Positions 28,664 to 38,599 are shown, counted from the stretch's first letter. The stretch: 64,000 nucleotides of DNA from Rhizobium rosettiformans (GCF_016806065.1 NZ_CP032405.1:2384001-2448000); one strand, 5' to 3'. Numbers and translations are program-made. The notes: generated by a model from the sequence alone, not told the origin.

Positions 28664-28785
28664 ATCGCATTCGACCTCCAATGGTCACGGTTTCAACTCA
28701 GTCTTCTTGCATCTCTCTTGTTGCGTAGCGACGCCTCCTGAACGGGAAGAACGGCATTGTCGATGAAGATGAGCAGGTTTGATCG

Positions 28786-30111
28786 ATGGCACTGAGCGAC
28801 GGTCTCGCATCCCTCGCTCTGACGTCCTACGGCTGGTTGGGCCTCGCGGCCTATCCGCTGTCGCGTCCCCTGCTTGCCTATCGGGCCGCCAAGGGCAAGG
28901 AAGATCGTGCTCGCCGCAGTGAACGCTTCGGCCATGCGAGCCTTGCTAGACCCGCCGGTCCGCTCGTCTGGATCCATGCCGCGAGCGTTGGCGAAACGAC
29001 GGCCGTCGTCGCCCTGATGCGCGAACTGCGCCGCCGCGACATTCATGTGCTCTTGACCACCGGCACGGTCACCTCTGCGGAAGTTGCAAAGAACCGCCTC
29101 GGCGACATGGTCCTGCACCAGTATGTGCCGCTCGACCTTCTCCCCTGCATCCGTCGTTTCCTCGACTACTGGCAGCCGGATGTCGCGATCGGTGTCGAAT
29201 CCGAGATCTGGCCCACAACGCTTGCAGAACTGCATCGGCGGCATATCCCGCAGATCCTGGTCAATGCCCGCATGTCCGATCGGTCCTTCGATCGCTGGAA
29301 GCGCCATCCCTCGATCGCCGAAACCCTGTTCGGCAAACTGGCGCTGGTGATTGCCCAGTCCGACCTTGATGCGGAACGCTTCCGTGATCTGGCCGCCTGG
29401 CCGGTTAGCGTGTCGGGCAATATCAAGGTCGATAGCGATGCACCGCCCTGCGATGAACAGGTGCTGGAGCGCTACCGCCAGCAGATCGGCGACCGCAAGA
29501 CCTGGGCGGCGATCTCGACCTTCGAGGGCGAAGAGAAGATCGCCTCCATGGTGCATCGGGCACTCAAGGCCCATACCGGCATGCTGACCGTTCTGGTGCC
29601 GCGCCATCCCGACCGCTGCGATGAGATCGAGGCCATGCTGGTCGAAAAGGGTCTGGTGGTCGCGCGCCGTACGCGCGGTGATGTCATCACGCCCGAGACC
29701 GATGTGTTCCTCGGCGATACCATCGGCGAGATGGGGCTTTATCTGCGCCTGACGGAGGTCGCATTCGTCGGCCGTTCGCTCTCCGCCGAAGGCGGTCAGA
29801 ACCCGCTGGAGCCTGCCATGCTCGGCTGCGCCGTGCTGTCGGGCCCGCAGGTCAGCAATTTCCGCGAAAGTTACCAGCGCCTCGTGCGCAAGGGCTCGGC
29901 CCGGATCGTCCGCGATGCCGAAATGCTGGCCAAGGCCGTCCACTTCCTGCTCAATAATGAAGTCGCGCGCGCGAAGATGATCGACGCCGGCCTCGAGAGC
30001 ATGCAGGAAATGCGCGGTGCGCTGACGACGACCCTCAAGGGTCTCGAACCCTATATCAGCCCACTCTCCGTCAAGGCCAAGCTCGAGCCGCGCGCCGCGG
30101 GCCAGAGCTGA
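28786..30111 (+). CDS. waaA: 3-deoxy-D-manno-octulosonic acid (Kdo) transferase
   Basis: A 441-residue glycosyltransferase that adds Kdo residues to lipid A precursor at the cytoplasmic face of the inner membrane. An N-terminal hydrophobic anchor (residues about 10-30) is followed by the family motifs IHAASVGETTAVVALMREL, GVESEIWPTTLAEL, VNARMSDRSF and FVGRSLSAEGGQNPLEPAMLG. Length fits the GT30 family. It is the first of the lipid A core genes here, with lpxK 0.85 kb downstream. Confidence 0.96.
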   Translation: MALSDGLASLALTSYGWLGLAAYPLSRPLLAYRAAKGKEDRARRSERFGHASLARPAGPLVWIHAASVGETTAVVALMRELRRRDIHVLLTTGTVTSAEVAKNRLGDMVLHQYVPLDLLPCIRRFLDYWQPDVAIGVESEIWPTTLAELHRRHIPQILVNARMSDRSFDRWKRHPSIAETLFGKLALVIAQSDLDAERFRDLAAWPVSVSGNIKVDSDAPPCDEQVLERYRQQIGDRKTWAAISTFEGEEKIASMVHRALKAHTGMLTVLVPRHPDRCDEIEAMLVEKGLVVARRTRGDVITPETDVFLGDTIGEMGLYLRLTEVAFVGRSLSAEGGQNPLEPAMLGCAVLSGPQVSNFRESYQRLVRKGSARIVRDAEMLAKAVHFLLNNEVARAKMIDAGLESMQEMRGALTTTLKGLEPYISPLSVKAKLEPRAAGQS

Positions 30112-30133
30112 CACGCACCTCAGGACCTCTTCC

Positions 30134-30841
30134 ATGAACGACAAACCCCGGATTGCCGGCATCCTGTTCGACAAGGACGGGACGCTGCTCGATTTTGACG
30201 CCAGCTGGGGTCCGGTCAACCGGGAAGTGGCGCTAATGGCGGCGGATGGTGATCAGGCACTGGCCGATGCGCTGCTTCAGGCCTGCGGCATGGATCCGGT
30301 GTCCGGTGACATCGTGCCTGACAGCCTGTTTGCGGCCGGCAATACGGTCGAGATCGCCGAAGGCATGATCGTGGCTGGCTCGCCCTTCGCTCTGGATATT
30401 CTGGTGCCGAAGATCGACGCGTGCTTCGCCAAGGCCGCCGAGTTTTCCGTGCCGGTTACAGAGCTGCAACCGCTTTTCGCCAGCCTGCATGGCAAGGGCC
30501 TTCGCCTCGGCATCGCCTCCAGCGACAACGAACGCTCGATCCGGGTTGCTGCCGAACGGTTCGGCATCCTGCCCTTCGTGGACTACATCGCCGGCTACGA
30601 CAGCGGCCACGGCAAGAAGCCGGAGGCCGGTATGGTGCTCGGCTTTTGCGCGGCAACCGGGCTTGCCCCGTCGGAAGTCGCCGTCGTCGGAGACAACAAT
30701 CACGATCTGCATATGGGGCTGAATGCCGGGGCCGGTCTGAAGATCGGTGTCCTCTCAGGAACCGGCTCGCGGGAAACGCTGACCCAACATTCCGACATGA
30801 TCTTGAGCGACATCACCGGGCTCGAAGCCCTTTTCGCCTGA
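30134..30841 (+). CDS. HAD-superfamily hydrolase, phosphoglycolate phosphatase-like
   Basis: A 235-residue HAD phosphatase with a helical cap. Motif I is LFDKDGTLLDFDASW, motif II IASSDNERS, and the C-terminal KKPEAGMVLGFC plus VVGDNNHDLHMGLNAG complete the active site. The WGPVN insertion after motif I differs from classical Gph. Substrate unknown. It sits between waaA and lpxK, 22 bases after waaA, so it is co-transcribed with lipid A genes. Confidence 0.88.
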   Translation: MNDKPRIAGILFDKDGTLLDFDASWGPVNREVALMAADGDQALADALLQACGMDPVSGDIVPDSLFAAGNTVEIAEGMIVAGSPFALDILVPKIDACFAKAAEFSVPVTELQPLFASLHGKGLRLGIASSDNERSIRVAAERFGILPFVDYIAGYDSGHGKKPEAGMVLGFCAATGLAPSEVAVVGDNNHDLHMGLNAGAGLKIGVLSGTGSRETLTQHSDMILSDITGLEALFA

Positions 30842-30954
30842 GACGCGCCGTACCATTTCGGCACGCTCGCGCTTGACCATCTTGCGTCGCAATGGTTCTT
30901 GTTGCGCCGATGAGAAGGCGTCCGCGGGGCGCTGAGGTCACGACAGGGACAAGA

Positions 30955-31989
30955 ATGGTATCCGAGGCACCGCCCTTCTGGTGGACCAAGACCGGCTGGC
31001 AGGCGATCTGCCTCTATCCGCTCTCCTTCGCCTATGGCCGCATTTCCGGTGCCGTCATGCGCCACCGCCGCAGGCATGCCTTATCCGTCCCCGTCATCTG
31101 TGTCGGAAACTTCACCGTCGGCGGCGCCGGCAAGACGCCGACCGCGATCGCCATCGCCAGAGCCGCGAAGGCGCGGGGGCTGAAGCCTGGTTTTCTAAGC
31201 CGTGGCTACGGCGGCTCTCTCGATGTCACGACCGTCGTCGATCCGCATCATCATCGTTCGACCGCCGTCGGTGACGAGCCCTTGCTGCTCGCCCGCGAAG
31301 CGCTGACGGTTATCTCCCGTCGGCGGGTCGCCGGAGCCGAAAAGTTGGTGGCCGAGGGTGCCGATCTCATCATCATGGATGACGGTTTCCAGAGTGCGCG
31401 CCTCACGGTCGACTACGCCCTGATCGTCATCGACAGCCAGCGCGGCATCGGCAATGGCTGGGTCGTGCCCGCAGGGCCGGTCCGCGCCCCGATCGGCATC
31501 CAGATGTGGCACCTCGATGCGATCCTCAAGGTCGGCAAGGGCGATGCCGCCGACCAGTTCGTCCGCAAGGCGTCCCGCAGCGGCAAGCCGGTCCTGGTCG
31601 CCAATGTCGTGCCGAGCACTGGCTCGGAGCTTTCCGGTCAGTCAGTGCTCGCTTACGCAGGGATCGCCGACCCCAACAAGTTTTACCGGACCTTGGACGA
31701 ACTCGGCGCCGTCATCGCCGATCGTCAGGATTTCCCCGATCACCATCACCTCGCCGAGGACGAGATATCCGATCTGATCAGCCGCGCCAAAAAGCAGGGG
31801 CTGCAACTCGTCACGACGGCCAAGGACAGCGTCCGCCTGTCGGGCGGTCATGGACGTTCGGAAGAGCTTCGGGAAAAATCGAGGGTCGTCGACGTCGACA
31901 TGCTCTTCGACGATCCGAAGGCACCGGACCTGATCATTGACCGGGCCATTGAGGCCTTCCGCCGCAGGCGTCTCGACAAGAAGGCGTGA
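30955..31989 (+). CDS. lpxK: Tetraacyldisaccharide 4'-kinase
   Basis: A 344-residue inner-membrane-associated kinase that phosphorylates the 4' position of the lipid A disaccharide. The Walker A-like motif is [17 protein letters not shown], followed by [17 protein letters not shown] and MDDGFQS, all typical of LpxK. The start chosen is the ATG at 30955 (VSEAPPFWW); an ATG at 30892 would add 21 residues unlike the family. Confidence 0.95.
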   Translation: MVSEAPPFWWTKTGWQAICLYPLSFAYGRISGAVMRHRRRHALSVPVICVGNFTVGGAGKTPTAIAIARAAKARGLKPGFLSRGYGGSLDVTTVVDPHHHRSTAVGDEPLLLAREALTVISRRRVAGAEKLVAEGADLIIMDDGFQSARLTVDYALIVIDSQRGIGNGWVVPAGPVRAPIGIQMWHLDAILKVGKGDAADQFVRKASRSGKPVLVANVVPSTGSELSGQSVLAYAGIADPNKFYRTLDELGAVIADRQDFPDHHHLAEDEISDLISRAKKQGLQLVTTAKDSVRLSGGHGRSEELREKSRVVDVDMLFDDPKAPDLIIDRAIEAFRRRRLDKKA

Positions 31990-31994
31990 AGAGC

Positions 31995-32225
31995 TCAGCG
32001 CCGCTGGTTCGGCAGGGCGCCTGCGCGCTTTTCGGCCTCGAGCGAAGCTGCCGCATCCACATAGGCCTCTTGTCGTGCCACGCTCCAGTATTTCAGCTCA
32101 TCAACCAGCACCGGTCGACCGGTGATCGCGCAGGTGACGAAGGTCCCCGGTGTCAGGATCTGGAAATCGGCATCGAGATAGCGGATCTTGGCTTCGCGGT
32201 TTCCGCCGCCTTCGAAACGGTTCAT
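31995..32225 (-). CDS. DUF2093 family protein
   Basis: A 76-residue soluble protein, MNRFEGGGNREAKIRYLDADFQI and LTPGTFVTCAITGRPVLVDELKYWSVARQEAY, matching the DUF2093 family that is largely confined to alphaproteobacteria. Function unknown. It converges with lpxK, five bases between stops. The ATG at 32225 is preceded by GGAGAAGA. Confidence 0.88.
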   Translation of the reverse strand: MNRFEGGGNREAKIRYLDADFQILTPGTFVTCAITGRPVLVDELKYWSVARQEAYVDAAASLEAEKRAGALPNQRR

Positions 32226-32319
32226 CACTCTTCTCCTGCGCCGCGTGTCACGGAACTGCAATACAGCGCCCTCCGGGCGATTGAAAGATGGCTCGCCCTA
32301 AAACCCACCATCCGGCGGC

Positions 32320-34170
32320 TCAGCTGCGTCCGAACAGCCGTTCGATATCAGAGAGCTTGAGCTCCACATAGGTCGGCCGCCCATGATTGCATTGGCCGGA
32401 GCCCGGCGTCTGCTCCATCTGGCGCAGAAGCGCGTTCATTTCCTCGACCCGAAGCCGCCGGCCTGATCGCACCGAACCATGGCATGCCATGGTCGCGGCG
32501 ACATGTTCGAGCTTGGCCGACAGCCGGTCGGCCGTGTCCCATTCGGCAATCTCGTCGGCAAGGTCGCGCACGAGCTGCGTCGCGTCCATCTCGCCCAGCA
32601 TGGCGGGCGTCTCGCGAACCGCAATTGCCCCCGGGCCGAAGCGTTCGATCGCAAGTCCCAGCTGTTCCAGGCTTTCCGCGTGTAGCATCAGCCGGTCGCA
32701 ATCCTCTTCCGGCAGGTCGACGATCTCGGGGATGAGAAGCCCCTGCGAGGGAAGCCGGCGCCCCGTCAAAGCCTTGCGCATCTGCTCGAAGACCAGCCGC
32801 TCATGGGCGGCATGCTGGTCGACGATGACAAGCCCGTCATCCGTCTGCGCCACGATATAGTTGGCATGCACCTGTGCCCGGGCGGCACCCAGCGGATAGT
32901 TCGAGATCGCCTCGACAGAAGTGCTTGTAGGGGCAGGGGCAGTCACCATCGGTTCGCTGCGGGCGGTCGGCACGGAGAGGCTGTCGAATGCCGCCTGTGC
33001 CACCTCACCAAAACCGCGCGCAGCCGGTGCGGCCGCTGCCGCAAGCCCGCCGCCAAAGCTCGGCGCACCTCCATAGAGAGGCCGCGACGGCGAACTGGCC
33101 GGTGACCACGCCTGTGCCGGTTGCGGCGAGAAACCCGGACGGAAGGCGCGCAGCATGCCACCGGCCCCGGTCGTCGCTGCCCGGTCGCCCTCGCGCTGCA
33201 GCGATTGCCTGATGGCACCGACGATCAGCCCGCGCACCAGCGCCGGATCGCGGAAACGCACGTCCGATTTCGCCGGATGCACGTTGACGTCGACAAGCGC
33301 CGGATCGAGCGTCAGCGAGAGAACCGCCACCGGATAACGTCCCTGCGGGATCGTCTCGGCATAGGCGCCACGGATGGCCGACAGGATCTGCTTGTCCTGC
33401 ACGGGGCGGCCGTTGACGAAGGCATATTGATGGGCGGAATTGCCCCGATTGAAAGTCGGCACACCGGCAAAGCCTGTGAGCCGCACATCCTCCCGCTCGG
33501 CATCGAGCTCGATCGCGTTGTCCTTGAAATCGGCGCCCAGTATCTGCGCAATCCGCGCCAGATGATCGTCGCCGGTGCCGGGAAATTCGAGCGTCGAGCG
33601 GTCGGTGCCTGAGAGCACGAAACGGATCGCCGGAAAGGCGATCGCCATGCGTTTGACGATCTCGGTGATCGCACCCGCTTCCGCCTTTTCCGTCTTCATG
33701 AATTTGAGCCGCGCCGGTGTCGCAAAGAACAGGTCGCGCACCTCGACCGTCGTCCCCGGATTGGCCGCCGCCGGACGAACATCCCCGACCTTGCCACCGA
33801 CCACAGCGATCTCCGCGCCGCTGCCGGCACCCACCGGGCGGCTTGTGATCGTGAGCTTGGCGACCGAGCCGATCGAAGGCAGGGCCTCGCCCCGGAAACC
33901 GAGCGAGCGGATGTCGAACAGCGTCTCGTTGAGCTTCGACGTGCAATGCCGGCGAATGGCAAGCGCCAGATCCTCCGGCCCCATGCCGCAGCCATTGTCG
34001 ATGACACGCAAAAGCGTCTTGCCGCCGCCAGCAGTCGCCACCTCGATCCGGGTAGCGCCGGCGTCGATCGCATTCTCGATCAATTCCTTCGCCGCGCTGG
34101 CCGGTCTTTCGATGACCTCGCCGGCGGCGATCTGGTTGATGAGCGTTTCGGAAAGCTGCTTGATGATCAT
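32320..34170 (-). CDS. mutL: DNA mismatch repair protein MutL
   Basis: A 616-residue mismatch repair ATPase. The GHKL ATPase motifs are [13 protein letters not shown] (about residues 28-40), DNGCGM and [11 protein letters not shown]. The C-terminal domain carries the endonuclease motif DQHA-x2-E-x4-E (residues 451-462) together with [10 protein letters not shown] and [11 protein letters not shown], so it should nick DNA itself, in line with the absence of MutH in this lineage. The start is the ATG at 34170 ([22 protein letters not shown]), the universal MutL N-terminus. Confidence 0.97.
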   Translation of the reverse strand: MIIKQLSETLINQIAAGEVIERPASAAKELIENAIDAGATRIEVATAGGGKTLLRVIDNGCGMGPEDLALAIRRHCTSKLNETLFDIRSLGFRGEALPSIGSVAKLTITSRPVGAGSGAEIAVVGGKVGDVRPAAANPGTTVEVRDLFFATPARLKFMKTEKAEAGAITEIVKRMAIAFPAIRFVLSGTDRSTLEFPGTGDDHLARIAQILGADFKDNAIELDAEREDVRLTGFAGVPTFNRGNSAHQYAFVNGRPVQDKQILSAIRGAYAETIPQGRYPVAVLSLTLDPALVDVNVHPAKSDVRFRDPALVRGLIVGAIRQSLQREGDRAATTGAGGMLRAFRPGFSPQPAQAWSPASSPSRPLYGGAPSFGGGLAAAAAPAARGFGEVAQAAFDSLSVPTARSEPMVTAPAPTSTSVEAISNYPLGAARAQVHANYIVAQTDDGLVIVDQHAAHERLVFEQMRKALTGRRLPSQGLLIPEIVDLPEEDCDRLMLHAESLEQLGLAIERFGPGAIAVRETPAMLGEMDATQLVRDLADEIAEWDTADRLSAKLEHVAATMACHGSVRSGRRLRVEEMNALLRQMEQTPGSGQCNHGRPTYVELKLSDIERLFGRS

Positions 34171-34447
34171 CTGTCTATTTTCGCGGATTCGGGGCTGCGA
34201 CGAAAGACGAAATCGCAACGGCTGAGACGATGCCCATCATTAAGTGGGCCTTAACGGAATGTCTCTAATCTGAACAATGACTTGCAATGTCTCTGAGCGC
34301 AGGTCCGCTGGCAGCGGAATGAGGACACAGCCGCGGTGTCTCTCGTGTGGGTTCCCGCCAGAAGCATGGTTCGGCATGTCTCCGTCATGGCATCAGCCCC
34401 ACAAAAGTCTTGTTGCGTTCAGCAACGAGGTTCTAAGAGGCAGCAGT

Positions 34448-36193
34448 GTGAGCGAGTTTCCACCGGCCCCCGGCCAGGATAAGAGACGGCAGGGGCACGA
34501 CAATCCGTCGGCCGAAGCTGCGCTCGACGCTGCCCTGCTGGATGCGGTGTCCGAAGCCTTCTCCTCCGCCTTCATCGTCTATGATCGCAACGATCATCTG
34601 ATCTTTGCCAGCCGCAGCGCCCGCCAGTTCCTGCCGCTGCCAGCCGCCTTCTTCGCGCCCGGCACGCGCCTGAGAGATATTCTCGGCGCTGCCTATGACC
34701 TCGGCCTGCGCCAGCCGGCGAGTGGCCAGTCGGAGACAATTCTCAGTCGCGAGGAATGGCTGACCCGCCAGATCGCCGCCCACTGGAAGGAGCGCTACGA
34801 AATTCAGTCCTGCGACGACAGCAAGCGCTGGACCCGCTTCTCCAAGCGTCGTCTGCCCTCCGGTTTCGGCTTCTGCGTCATGAGCGACATCACCGAGCAG
34901 AAACGCCGGGAAGAGCAGTGGCGTGCCGATATCGAGCGCGTCCAGCTGACGGAGGAAATCCTCGACAATCTGGCCCACCCTGTTTTCGTGCAGGACCGCA
35001 ACCTCCAGCTCGTGGCGGTCAACAAGGTCTTCTGTTCGGCAATTTCCGTTGGTGCGGACAACGCACTGGGCGGGACGATCGCCCCCTTGTTCGAGGCAGA
35101 GGTCGCCCAGCGGCTCACGACGGTGTCGCGCCAGGTGCTGGAAACCGGTGTCACATCCTCGCTGACCCTGACCATGCGTCTCAACGGCGATCCACCACGG
35201 CCGATCCTCGTGCATGTCCAGCGGGTCGGGACGCCCGGTCGCTATCTGGTTGTCGCAAGCCTTGGCGAAGTCGGCAGTGGTGCTGACCTGCAGTCACCTC
35301 CGGTAGACACACCTGAGACGAGGCAGGACGAGGGCGGTGGATATGCGGCAGTCGACGGACGGTTGATCGGCCGCAAGGCATTGCTCATCACCGGCGACCG
35401 CGAGTTCGAGGCGAGAGCGCTGGAGATCCTGCAGCTCCTGGGTCTCGACAGCTGCTGCGTCCGCAACGACGACGAACTCGACGCATTCCTGTCCGTCGCC
35501 CGCTCGGTGGGTGTGGTCATTGATCTTGCCATCGTCGATGTCGACCTCGACATGCAATGCCTGGAGCTGCTGCAGGCCGTCGATATCGATTACATGACGC
35601 TTGCGGAAAACGAAATCGCAACGGACCTCGCCTTTACCGTCCTCGACCGCATGACCGCCCTGCAGGCGCGACCATCTCCTGCGGACGACTGGGAAATCAC
35701 CACGGAGGATGGTCCGACAGCACGGGAGCCGGCTGTGACCATGCGGCCGGCGGAGCCCGCCGCGGCGGTCCCTGTCAAGCCAACACCGCCACGCCAGCCC
35801 TCTCTGGTGCTCGTGGCCGAAGACAACGAGATCAACCAGATCGTCTTTTCGCAGATCCTCGAAGGGCTTGGCTATGCCTATCGCATCTGCGCCGACGGCG
35901 AAGCGGCGGTAAACCTCTGCTCTGAATTGAAGCCGGCCATCGTGCTCATGGATGTGACGCTGCCGGGTCTGAACGGTTTCGAGGCCGCCCGCCGCATCCG
36001 TCAGTCACCGGAGGACACATTGGTTCCGACGCCGATTATCGGTGTCCTCGCCCAGGCCTTCGACAGGGACCGCGAAGCTTGCTTCGCATCGGGCATGAAC
36101 GACGTCATCCTGAAGCCGCTGAGCCCTGACGTCGTCGATCAGGCCATTCGCCGCCTCGTTCCCGATATCGCAAGACTGGCGTCCACAGCCTGA
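34448..36193 (+). CDS. PAS-PAS-receiver signalling protein without a kinase domain
   Basis: About 581 residues. Domains: PAS (about 25-150, IVYDRNDHLIFASRSARQFL, closing with MSDITEQKRREE), a second PAS-like domain (about 165-280, ILDNLAHPVFVQDRNLQLVAVN), a degenerate receiver-like segment (about 310-400, GRKALLITGDREFEARALEIL), and a C-terminal true receiver (about 452-570, LVLVAEDNEINQIVF) with phospho-acceptor Asp502 in VLMDVTLPG and the Lys in ILKPLSP. No HisKA/HATPase module lies between PAS and receiver, although this architecture usually has one. The GTG at 34448 with AAGAGG upstream is my start; ATGs at 34277 and 34376 are alternatives. It precedes a GGDEF-EAL gene. Confidence 0.83.
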   Translation: MSEFPPAPGQDKRRQGHDNPSAEAALDAALLDAVSEAFSSAFIVYDRNDHLIFASRSARQFLPLPAAFFAPGTRLRDILGAAYDLGLRQPASGQSETILSREEWLTRQIAAHWKERYEIQSCDDSKRWTRFSKRRLPSGFGFCVMSDITEQKRREEQWRADIERVQLTEEILDNLAHPVFVQDRNLQLVAVNKVFCSAISVGADNALGGTIAPLFEAEVAQRLTTVSRQVLETGVTSSLTLTMRLNGDPPRPILVHVQRVGTPGRYLVVASLGEVGSGADLQSPPVDTPETRQDEGGGYAAVDGRLIGRKALLITGDREFEARALEILQLLGLDSCCVRNDDELDAFLSVARSVGVVIDLAIVDVDLDMQCLELLQAVDIDYMTLAENEIATDLAFTVLDRMTALQARPSPADDWEITTEDGPTAREPAVTMRPAEPAAAVPVKPTPPRQPSLVLVAEDNEINQIVFSQILEGLGYAYRICADGEAAVNLCSELKPAIVLMDVTLPGLNGFEAARRIRQSPEDTLVPTPIIGVLAQAFDRDREACFASGMNDVILKPLSPDVVDQAIRRLVPDIARLASTA

Positions 36194-36309
36194 TCCAGAC
36201 CCCGATTTTTGGGGTGTCCTTGGTAGCCGCTTTACATGCATCGATATGATAATTTTAATGTTTTGGACCCATTCTGGGACGTGTGAAAGAACCGTACCAG
36301 GAAGCATGA

Positions 36310-37671
36310 ATGGGTCCCGCCGGACTAGGCCCTGAGCACCAACGCCAGAGCGACCAGACGACGACAGGCTACACCGATCGCTTGACCGGCCTTGGCAATC
36401 GCCATCGGCTGGGCGACAAGGTGCGCCAGCTTGCCGCCGACCGCGCATCGGATCCTGCCCCTTTCACCGTCGGCATCGTCAATCTCGACGGCTTCAAACC
36501 GATCAACGACCTGTTCGGCCAGGCCGCGGGCGACGAGATCCTCTGCCAGGTCGCTCATCGGTTAAAGGCCTGTGTGCCGGATGGCGCGACCGTCACCCGC
36601 CACGATGGCGATGAATTCGCAATTGTTCTGCCGCTGGTCTTCGAGCGCCTTGGCGCCGAGCGTGCCGGCCAGCTGATCAAGGATGTGCTTTCCGCCCCTT
36701 ACGATCTCGGCGACCGCAATGTGCGCCTTTCCGCTTCCCTCGGCTTTGCCGTCTATCCCTTTGCCGGCGAAGATTTTGAAGAACTGATGAAGAGTGCCGA
36801 GACGGCGCTTTACCGCTCCAAGCGTCGTGGCCGTGGCCAGATCACTGTCTATTCGCGCGAGATCGCCCAGGAGATGAAACAGGCGACGCAGCTCGAACAG
36901 GCGCTGCGCAACGCCATCATCAACGATACGGTCGATGTGCATTTCCAGCCGATCGTGCGCCTGCGGGACAACCGCATCGTCGGCTTCGAGGCGCTCGCCC
37001 GCTGGATCGATCCCGATCTCGGTTTCGTCTCGCCTGCCGTCTTCGTGCCGCTCGCCGAAGAGCGCGGCTTCATCGACACGCTGTCTGAAACGCTGCTACG
37101 CAAGGCAGCCGAAGCGACGCTCGCCTGGCCGCGTGATCTCTTCCTGTCCTTCAATCTCTCCTCGGTCCAGCTGATGGACCTTAGGACCTCGTTCAACACG
37201 CTCTCGATTCTGAATAGCGTCGGCTTTGACCCGCGCCGCCTTGAGATGGAAATCACCGAGACGGCCGTCATGTCCTCGGCCGATACTGCACGGCGTATCA
37301 TCAAGGAATTGAAGGACGCCGGCATCCGCATTTCGCTCGACGATTTCGGCACTGGCCAGTCGAGCCTCGGGCGCTTGCGCGAATTCACCTTCGACAAGGT
37401 GAAGATCGACCGCGCCTTCGTCTCGGCCATCACCACTGACCGCACCTCGGAACACATCATCAAGGCGATCGTCAGCATGTGCGAAGGCCTCGATCTCGAG
37501 GTTGTTGCCGAAGGCATCGAGACAGATGCAGAAGCCCAGAAGCTGCGCGAACTCGGCTGCGGCATGGGGCAGGGCTATTATTTCGGCAAGCCGGTCGATG
37601 CTGCCGCCACCTTGCGTTACCTCGCCGAGAACCACCACGACTTCGCGCTCGTCGATCGCGCCTCCGCCTGA
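36310..37671 (+). CDS. GGDEF-EAL protein, probable c-di-GMP phosphodiesterase
   Basis: A 453-residue cytosolic protein. The N-terminal GGDEF domain (about residues 20-180) has the active-site loop HDGDEF at 98-103, in which the first Gly is replaced by Asp, so cyclase activity is doubtful. The EAL domain (about 200-445) is intact: EAL at 227-229 (GFEALARW), FNLSSVQL, EITETAVM, SLDDFGTGQSSL, KIDRAFV and EGIET. It most likely hydrolyses c-di-GMP, perhaps with GTP as an allosteric ligand of the GGDEF domain. It lies 116 bases after the PAS-receiver gene and may relay its signal. Confidence 0.92.
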   Translation: MGPAGLGPEHQRQSDQTTTGYTDRLTGLGNRHRLGDKVRQLAADRASDPAPFTVGIVNLDGFKPINDLFGQAAGDEILCQVAHRLKACVPDGATVTRHDGDEFAIVLPLVFERLGAERAGQLIKDVLSAPYDLGDRNVRLSASLGFAVYPFAGEDFEELMKSAETALYRSKRRGRGQITVYSREIAQEMKQATQLEQALRNAIINDTVDVHFQPIVRLRDNRIVGFEALARWIDPDLGFVSPAVFVPLAEERGFIDTLSETLLRKAAEATLAWPRDLFLSFNLSSVQLMDLRTSFNTLSILNSVGFDPRRLEMEITETAVMSSADTARRIIKELKDAGIRISLDDFGTGQSSLGRLREFTFDKVKIDRAFVSAITTDRTSEHIIKAIVSMCEGLDLEVVAEGIETDAEAQKLRELGCGMGQGYYFGKPVDAAATLRYLAENHHDFALVDRASA

Positions 37672-37683
37672 TCCTCTTGTCCC

Positions 37684-38586
37684 TCAGGTCTGTTTCAGCA
37701 GCCAGTCGCGCACCCGTGTGGCAGCCGCGCTAAGTTCGCGCGACCGCGGCCAGACGACATGGAAGGCCTGACCGGTTCTAAGCGCATGGCCGCCGACTTC
37801 CACGAGTTGCCCCTGGTCGATCAACCGCTCGACCAGATGCTTCCAGCCGAGCGAAATGCCTTGGCCGGCGAGCACCGCCTGGATCACCAGAACATAGTCG
37901 TTGATCGCCAGTCGTCGCCCCGTTGGCCGATAGTCTATCCCGGCCGAGGCAAACCATTCCGGCCAGCTGCAGGCCTGGCGCACCGGTTCTTCCAGCCAGA
38001 TCAGCCGGTGCCGGGCGATCGCTTCGGGACTGTCCGGCAAGCCGTTCGCCTCGACGAAGGCGGGGCTCGCGACGGCCGTCACGATCTCCGGCGCCAGCTC
38101 CGCCGAATGATAATGCGGCCAGTCTTGCGGATTACCACCGCGCACCCCGAGCGGAATGTCTTCCTCGTCGAGATCGAGATCCCGCACGCTGGTCTGGATC
38201 CGGAGGTCGATATCGGGCAGGTCGTCCCTGAGGGCGGAAAGTCGCGGCAGCATCCACATTGAAGCAAAGGCAGTGGAGGCCGCCAGCGTCACGTTCACCT
38301 CGCGCCCCTTCATCCTGATCTCTTCTGCCGCCCGGCCGATCCGCGATAGCCCGGCCGAGACATCGGCATGAAACCGCTCGCCAACCTCCGTCAGCCGCGC
38401 TGCCCGGTGCTGCCGCTCGAAGAGCTGCGTGCCGAGCTGTTGTTCGAGCCCACGGATGGCATAGGAGACCGCCACCTGCGACATGCCGAGCTCTTCGGCC
38501 GCCCGAGTGAAGTTCTCGTGTCGACCCGCGGCTTCGAAGATCACCAGCGCATTGGCCGAGGGGATGAGGCTGCGAAATGTAGTCAT
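37684..38586 (-). CDS. LysR-family regulator, GcvA-like
   Basis: A 300-residue transcription factor. The winged helix-turn-helix is at residues about 12-70 (ALVIFEAAGRHENFTRAAEELGMSQVAVSYAIRGLE), followed by the two-lobed effector domain (SPAFVEANGLPDSPEAI, WLEEP). The ALxxFEAAxRxxSFxxAAxEL pattern places it in the GcvA/AmpR-like branch, which often controls glycine or amino acid metabolism. It is divergent from the MttB-family gene, and a T-N11-A palindrome overlaps its own start codon, so it likely autoregulates and controls the methyltransferase-flavoprotein operon. Confidence 0.92.
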   Translation of the reverse strand: MTTFRSLIPSANALVIFEAAGRHENFTRAAEELGMSQVAVSYAIRGLEQQLGTQLFERQHRAARLTEVGERFHADVSAGLSRIGRAAEEIRMKGREVNVTLAASTAFASMWMLPRLSALRDDLPDIDLRIQTSVRDLDLDEEDIPLGVRGGNPQDWPHYHSAELAPEIVTAVASPAFVEANGLPDSPEAIARHRLIWLEEPVRQACSWPEWFASAGIDYRPTGRRLAINDYVLVIQAVLAGQGISLGWKHLVERLIDQGQLVEVGGHALRTGQAFHVVWPRSRELSAAATRVRDWLLKQT

Positions 38587-38599
38587 AAGTTGAGCTTAT
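38585..38599. promoter_or_regulatory. LysR-type T-N11-A operator
   Basis: ATAAG (38585-38589), TTGAG, CTTAT (38595-38599): a perfect interrupted palindrome with T86 and A98 eleven bases apart, the LysR-family signature. It overlaps the LysR start codon and lies 76 bases upstream of the mttB-type ATG, the right distance for activating one gene while repressing the other. Confidence 0.7.
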
